A stretch of DNA of 64,000 bases. Source: Halostagnicola kamekurae (GTDB taxonomy: Archaea; Halobacteriota; Halobacteria; Halobacteriales; Natrialbaceae). This document shows, piece by piece, positions 61,886 through 64,000 of this stretch. The stretch covers positions 1,054,001 through 1,118,000 of the forward strand of contig NZ_FOZS01000002.1 in the NCBI RefSeq assembly GCF_900116205.1. Reading direction: 5' to 3'. Positions within the stretch are counted from its first letter, which is position 1. Every line of letters begins with the position of its first letter. Position numbers and translations under genes: made by a program. The notes beneath the pieces are model-generated. The model did not search any database, had not been told where the DNA came from, and saw nothing but the letters and a program-made list of their open reading frames with translations.

Positions 61886-64000
61886 ATGAGCAAAACCAAA
61901 CACAACACGAAGTCAGACGAGTCGGGAGCCCATCGCGGCGTCGAATCTCTTCAGACGAGCCCCGACTTTCGAGGCCCGGTCGAATCCTCGAGACATCACG
62001 AGTCGAACGATCACCTCGCGCTCGTCTACGACTCGAGGGACGAACAGCTCCAGACCGCGATCCCGTTCGTTCGACAGGGGCTCGAACGGGGCGAGCGGTG
62101 TCTGTACATCGTGGACGAACACGACAGGGCGGAGATCAAATCGGTGATGGAACGTGCAGGAATCGACACGGAAGCGGCCCTCGAGTCCGGCGCGTTGACG
62201 ATCGATACGGTCGAGAATACGTACCTCCGAAACGGCGACTTCGACCCCGACCAAATGCTATCGCGGCTTTCGACGGAGATAGCCGATGCCGCCGACGCGT
62301 ACGAGGGCTTTCGAGTAACCGGGGAGATGACGTGGATGCTCGACGCTGCGGTCGGTCTCGAAGATCTCATCGAGTACGAAACCAAGCTCGATCAGTTGAC
62401 TCCCTGCGCAGACGCTATCGCGCTCTGTCAGTACGACCGCGAGCGGCTCTCGGCGGAACTGATTCAGGATATCATCGAGACGCATCCGTACGTCGTTCAG
62501 AACCAGACCATCTGCCAGAATTTCTACTACACGCCGCCCGAGGAGTTCTTCGGCGCGGAGAGTACGGAAAACACCGTCGATCGGATGCTGGAGACGCTCC
62601 ACGACCGATCGACGACGAAAAACGAACTGAAAGAGCGCCGCCGGTCCCTGCAGCGACAAAACGAGATTATGGCCGACGGGAGCCAGAGCTTCGAGGAAAA
62701 GCTCCAGTCGGTGTTCGAACTCGGCTGCGAGCGGTTCGATCTCGATTTCGGCGGGTTGGCTCGCGTCGACCCGGACGAGAACTCGTTCGAACTAGAGCAC
62801 ACGAACGCTCCTTGCGAGACGTTCGAACCGGGTCTCGAGCTCCCGCTTTCGGAGACGTTCTGTCCCGCGGTGATCGACGGCCCCGACGTCGCGACCGTCA
62901 CCGAGCCATCGGTCGCCGACATCGGCGAGACGACGGCCCATCAGGAATGTGAGCTCTCGACGTACATCGGAACCCATCTGCCGTTCGAAGCCGCGAGTGA
63001 TCGGACGTTCTTTTTCGCCGCCAGCGACTCGAGGCCGGAGGGATTTACCGACGACGAGCGAGCGTTCCATCGACTGCTGAGCCAGTGGGTCAGATACGAA
63101 CTTCAGCAAGAAGAACGCGAGCGACACCAGCGGACGTTGTACGAGATTGCCGCCGACACCGATCGCACGTTCGAGGAGAAACTGGACGCGATTTTCGCGC
63201 TCGGCTGTGAGCGCTTCGACCTCGAGGCCGGTTGCATCGCGCGGATCGACGAATCCAGCAACGAACTCGAGATCGAACTGACGAGCGACCCCGCCGAGAC
63301 CGTTCTCACCGATCGAACGGTCCCGCTTTCGGAAGCCTACTGTCAGACAATCGCCAGCGGTCGGGAAACTGTCAGTATCACCGATCCGGCCGGTGACGGA
63401 TTCGAAGGGATAGCGGCCTACGAGGAGTACGGTATCGAGACCTACCTCGGGACGCGAATCGAACTCGAGGAGTGTCAGAACCGCACGTTCTTTTTCGTCT
63501 CGAGCGAGGAACGCTCGCGCGAGTTTTCCCCGGCGGAACGGACGTTCCACCACCTGATGGGCCAGTGGGTCAAGTACGAACTACAACAGAAACACCGCGA
63601 AGAGGCTCTGAGAGAATCGAACGAACGACTCGAGCAGTTCGCGTACGCGGCCTCACACGACCTGCAGGAACCGCTGCGCATGATCTCGAGTTACCTCGAA
63701 CTCATCGACAGTCAGTACGGCGACGAACTCGACGACACCGGACGAGAGTTCCTCGAGTTCGCCGTCGACGGCGCAGAGCGCATGCGGAAGATGATCGAGG
63801 CGTTGCTCACCTACTCCCGCGTCGAGACCCACGGGAACAACTTCGAACCGGTCGAGTTAGACGACGTCGTCGCGGACGTTCGCGAGAGTATCAGTATCCG
63901 TATCGACGAGCAGGACGCGGAGATCACCGTCGATGCGCTCCCCTGCGTCATCGGAGATCAGAGCCAGTTGCGACAGGTCCTGCAGAACCTGTTCACCAAT
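61886..64000 (+). CDS. MEDS-GAF-GAF histidine kinase, 3' end beyond window
   Basis: 705 residues visible. ATG at 61886 (a GTG two codons upstream is possible). Order: an N-terminal MEDS sensory domain (HLALVYDSRDEQLQTAIPFV, about residues 40-200); two GAF domains that are clear duplicates (FEEKLQSVFELGCERFDLDF and FEEKLDAIFALGCERFDLEA, near 270 and 430); then HisKA with the His in FAYAASHDLQEPLRM (about 590) and the start of HATPase_c. No membrane helix, so soluble. HisKA matches the kinase at 5991. Likely senses a cofactor or small ligand; partner regulator not visible. Confidence 0.9.
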   Translation, partial: MSKTKHNTKSDESGAHRGVESLQTSPDFRGPVESSRHHESNDHLALVYDSRDEQLQTAIPFVRQGLERGERCLYIVDEHDRAEIKSVMERAGIDTEAALESGALTIDTVENTYLRNGDFDPDQMLSRLSTEIADAADAYEGFRVTGEMTWMLDAAVGLEDLIEYETKLDQLTPCADAIALCQYDRERLSAELIQDIIETHPYVVQNQTICQNFYYTPPEEFFGAESTENTVDRMLETLHDRSTTKNELKERRRSLQRQNEIMADGSQSFEEKLQSVFELGCERFDLDFGGLARVDPDENSFELEHTNAPCETFEPGLELPLSETFCPAVIDGPDVATVTEPSVADIGETTAHQECELSTYIGTHLPFEAASDRTFFFAASDSRPEGFTDDERAFHRLLSQWVRYELQQEERERHQRTLYEIAADTDRTFEEKLDAIFALGCERFDLEAGCIARIDESSNELEIELTSDPAETVLTDRTVPLSEAYCQTIASGRETVSITDPAGDGFEGIAAYEEYGIETYLGTRIELEECQNRTFFFVSSEERSREFSPAERTFHHLMGQWVKYELQQKHREEALRESNERLEQFAYAASHDLQEPLRMISSYLELIDSQYGDELDDTGREFLEFAVDGAERMRKMIEALLTYSRVETHGNNFEPVELDDVVADVRESISIRIDEQDAEITVDALPCVIGDQSQLRQVLQNLFTN

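Noticed and set aside
61699-61908. Minus-strand small ORF overlapping the start of the MEDS kinase (62-69 aa)
   Set aside because: It overlaps a strongly supported gene start and no family or promoter supports it, although the C-terminal residues look somewhat protein-like.
1-64000. CRISPR arrays, rRNA genes or toxin-antitoxin pairs
   Set aside because: No regularly spaced repeats, no rRNA-like stretches and no recognisable toxin-antitoxin pair were found on reading the window.

Overview
The window is haloarchaeal chromosome, most like Natrialbales (Haloterrigena/Natrinema-type). The signs are very high GC, strongly acidic proteins, Tat-type lipoprotein signals, TATA boxes about 25-30 bases upstream of start codons (leaderless transcripts), and marker genes: topoisomerase VI B, Nop5-fibrillarin, archaeal TyrRS, haloarchaeal gamma-glutamylcysteine ligase and a bacterio-opsin-activator-type regulator. 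I see no rRNA, CRISPR array, integrase or intact insertion sequence. One tRNA, tRNA-Leu(CAA), is present.

Layout. 0-4 kb: 5' part of top6B, a UspA protein and a large Dna2-like nuclease-helicase. 4-8 kb: membrane glycosyltransferase, a small acidic ORF, a membrane histidine kinase, DsrE and CBS proteins. 8-18.7 kb is a cell-surface block: an 881-aa surface protein, a polyprenyl-phosphate sugar transferase coupled to a sugar epimerase, a membrane protein, and an STT3-like protein with an altered catalytic motif, divergent from a DUF4330 protein. 19-23.8 kb: AIM24, small membrane proteins, an M48 protease and an HTH-10 regulator. 23.9-24.2 kb: a gene-less stretch of consecutive perfect hairpins, the best candidate for an undescribed RNA. 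24-30.7 kb: lipoprotein, TrmB regulator, giant RND/MMPL exporter and an MBL hydrolase.

30.9-33.1 kb is an AT-richer islet of small orphan genes. 33-38 kb is conserved core: a NSUN-type RNA methyltransferase whose PUA-like domain is encoded by a separate overlapping gene, a PAC2 protein, a geranylgeranyl reductase and an aldo/keto reductase. 38-42 kb: a DUF354-WecB pair and a cysteine-free CysD-like PP-loop protein. 42-47 kb: sugar metabolism (Gfo/Idh/MocA oxidoreductase, PfkB kinase) and an SLC13 transporter. 47-52 kb: monothiol glutaredoxin, hydrolases, a PQQ-type sugar dehydrogenase, DUF309 and a tiny zinc ribbon. 52-61.6 kb: tRNA-Leu, SDR, inositol-phosphatase family, DUF63, Nop5/fibrillarin, GshA, a winged-helix regulator, an M24 homologue lacking metal ligands, and TyrRS. 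The window ends inside a MEDS-GAF-GAF histidine kinase.

Common themes are surface glycan assembly (4.3, 11-17 and 38-40 kb), RNA modification and processing (33 and 55 kb), low-molecular-weight thiol chemistry (47 and 57 kb) and orphan two-component signalling (6 and 62 kb). Several genes have short perfect inverted repeats at the promoter, which look like operators. No complete new multi-gene system is obvious. The most unusual items are the hairpin-rich locus at 23.9-24.16 kb, the catalytically altered STT3 and M24 homologues, the split methyltransferase/PUA pair and the cysteine-free CysD-like protein. All family names come from reading motifs by eye; no database search was run.
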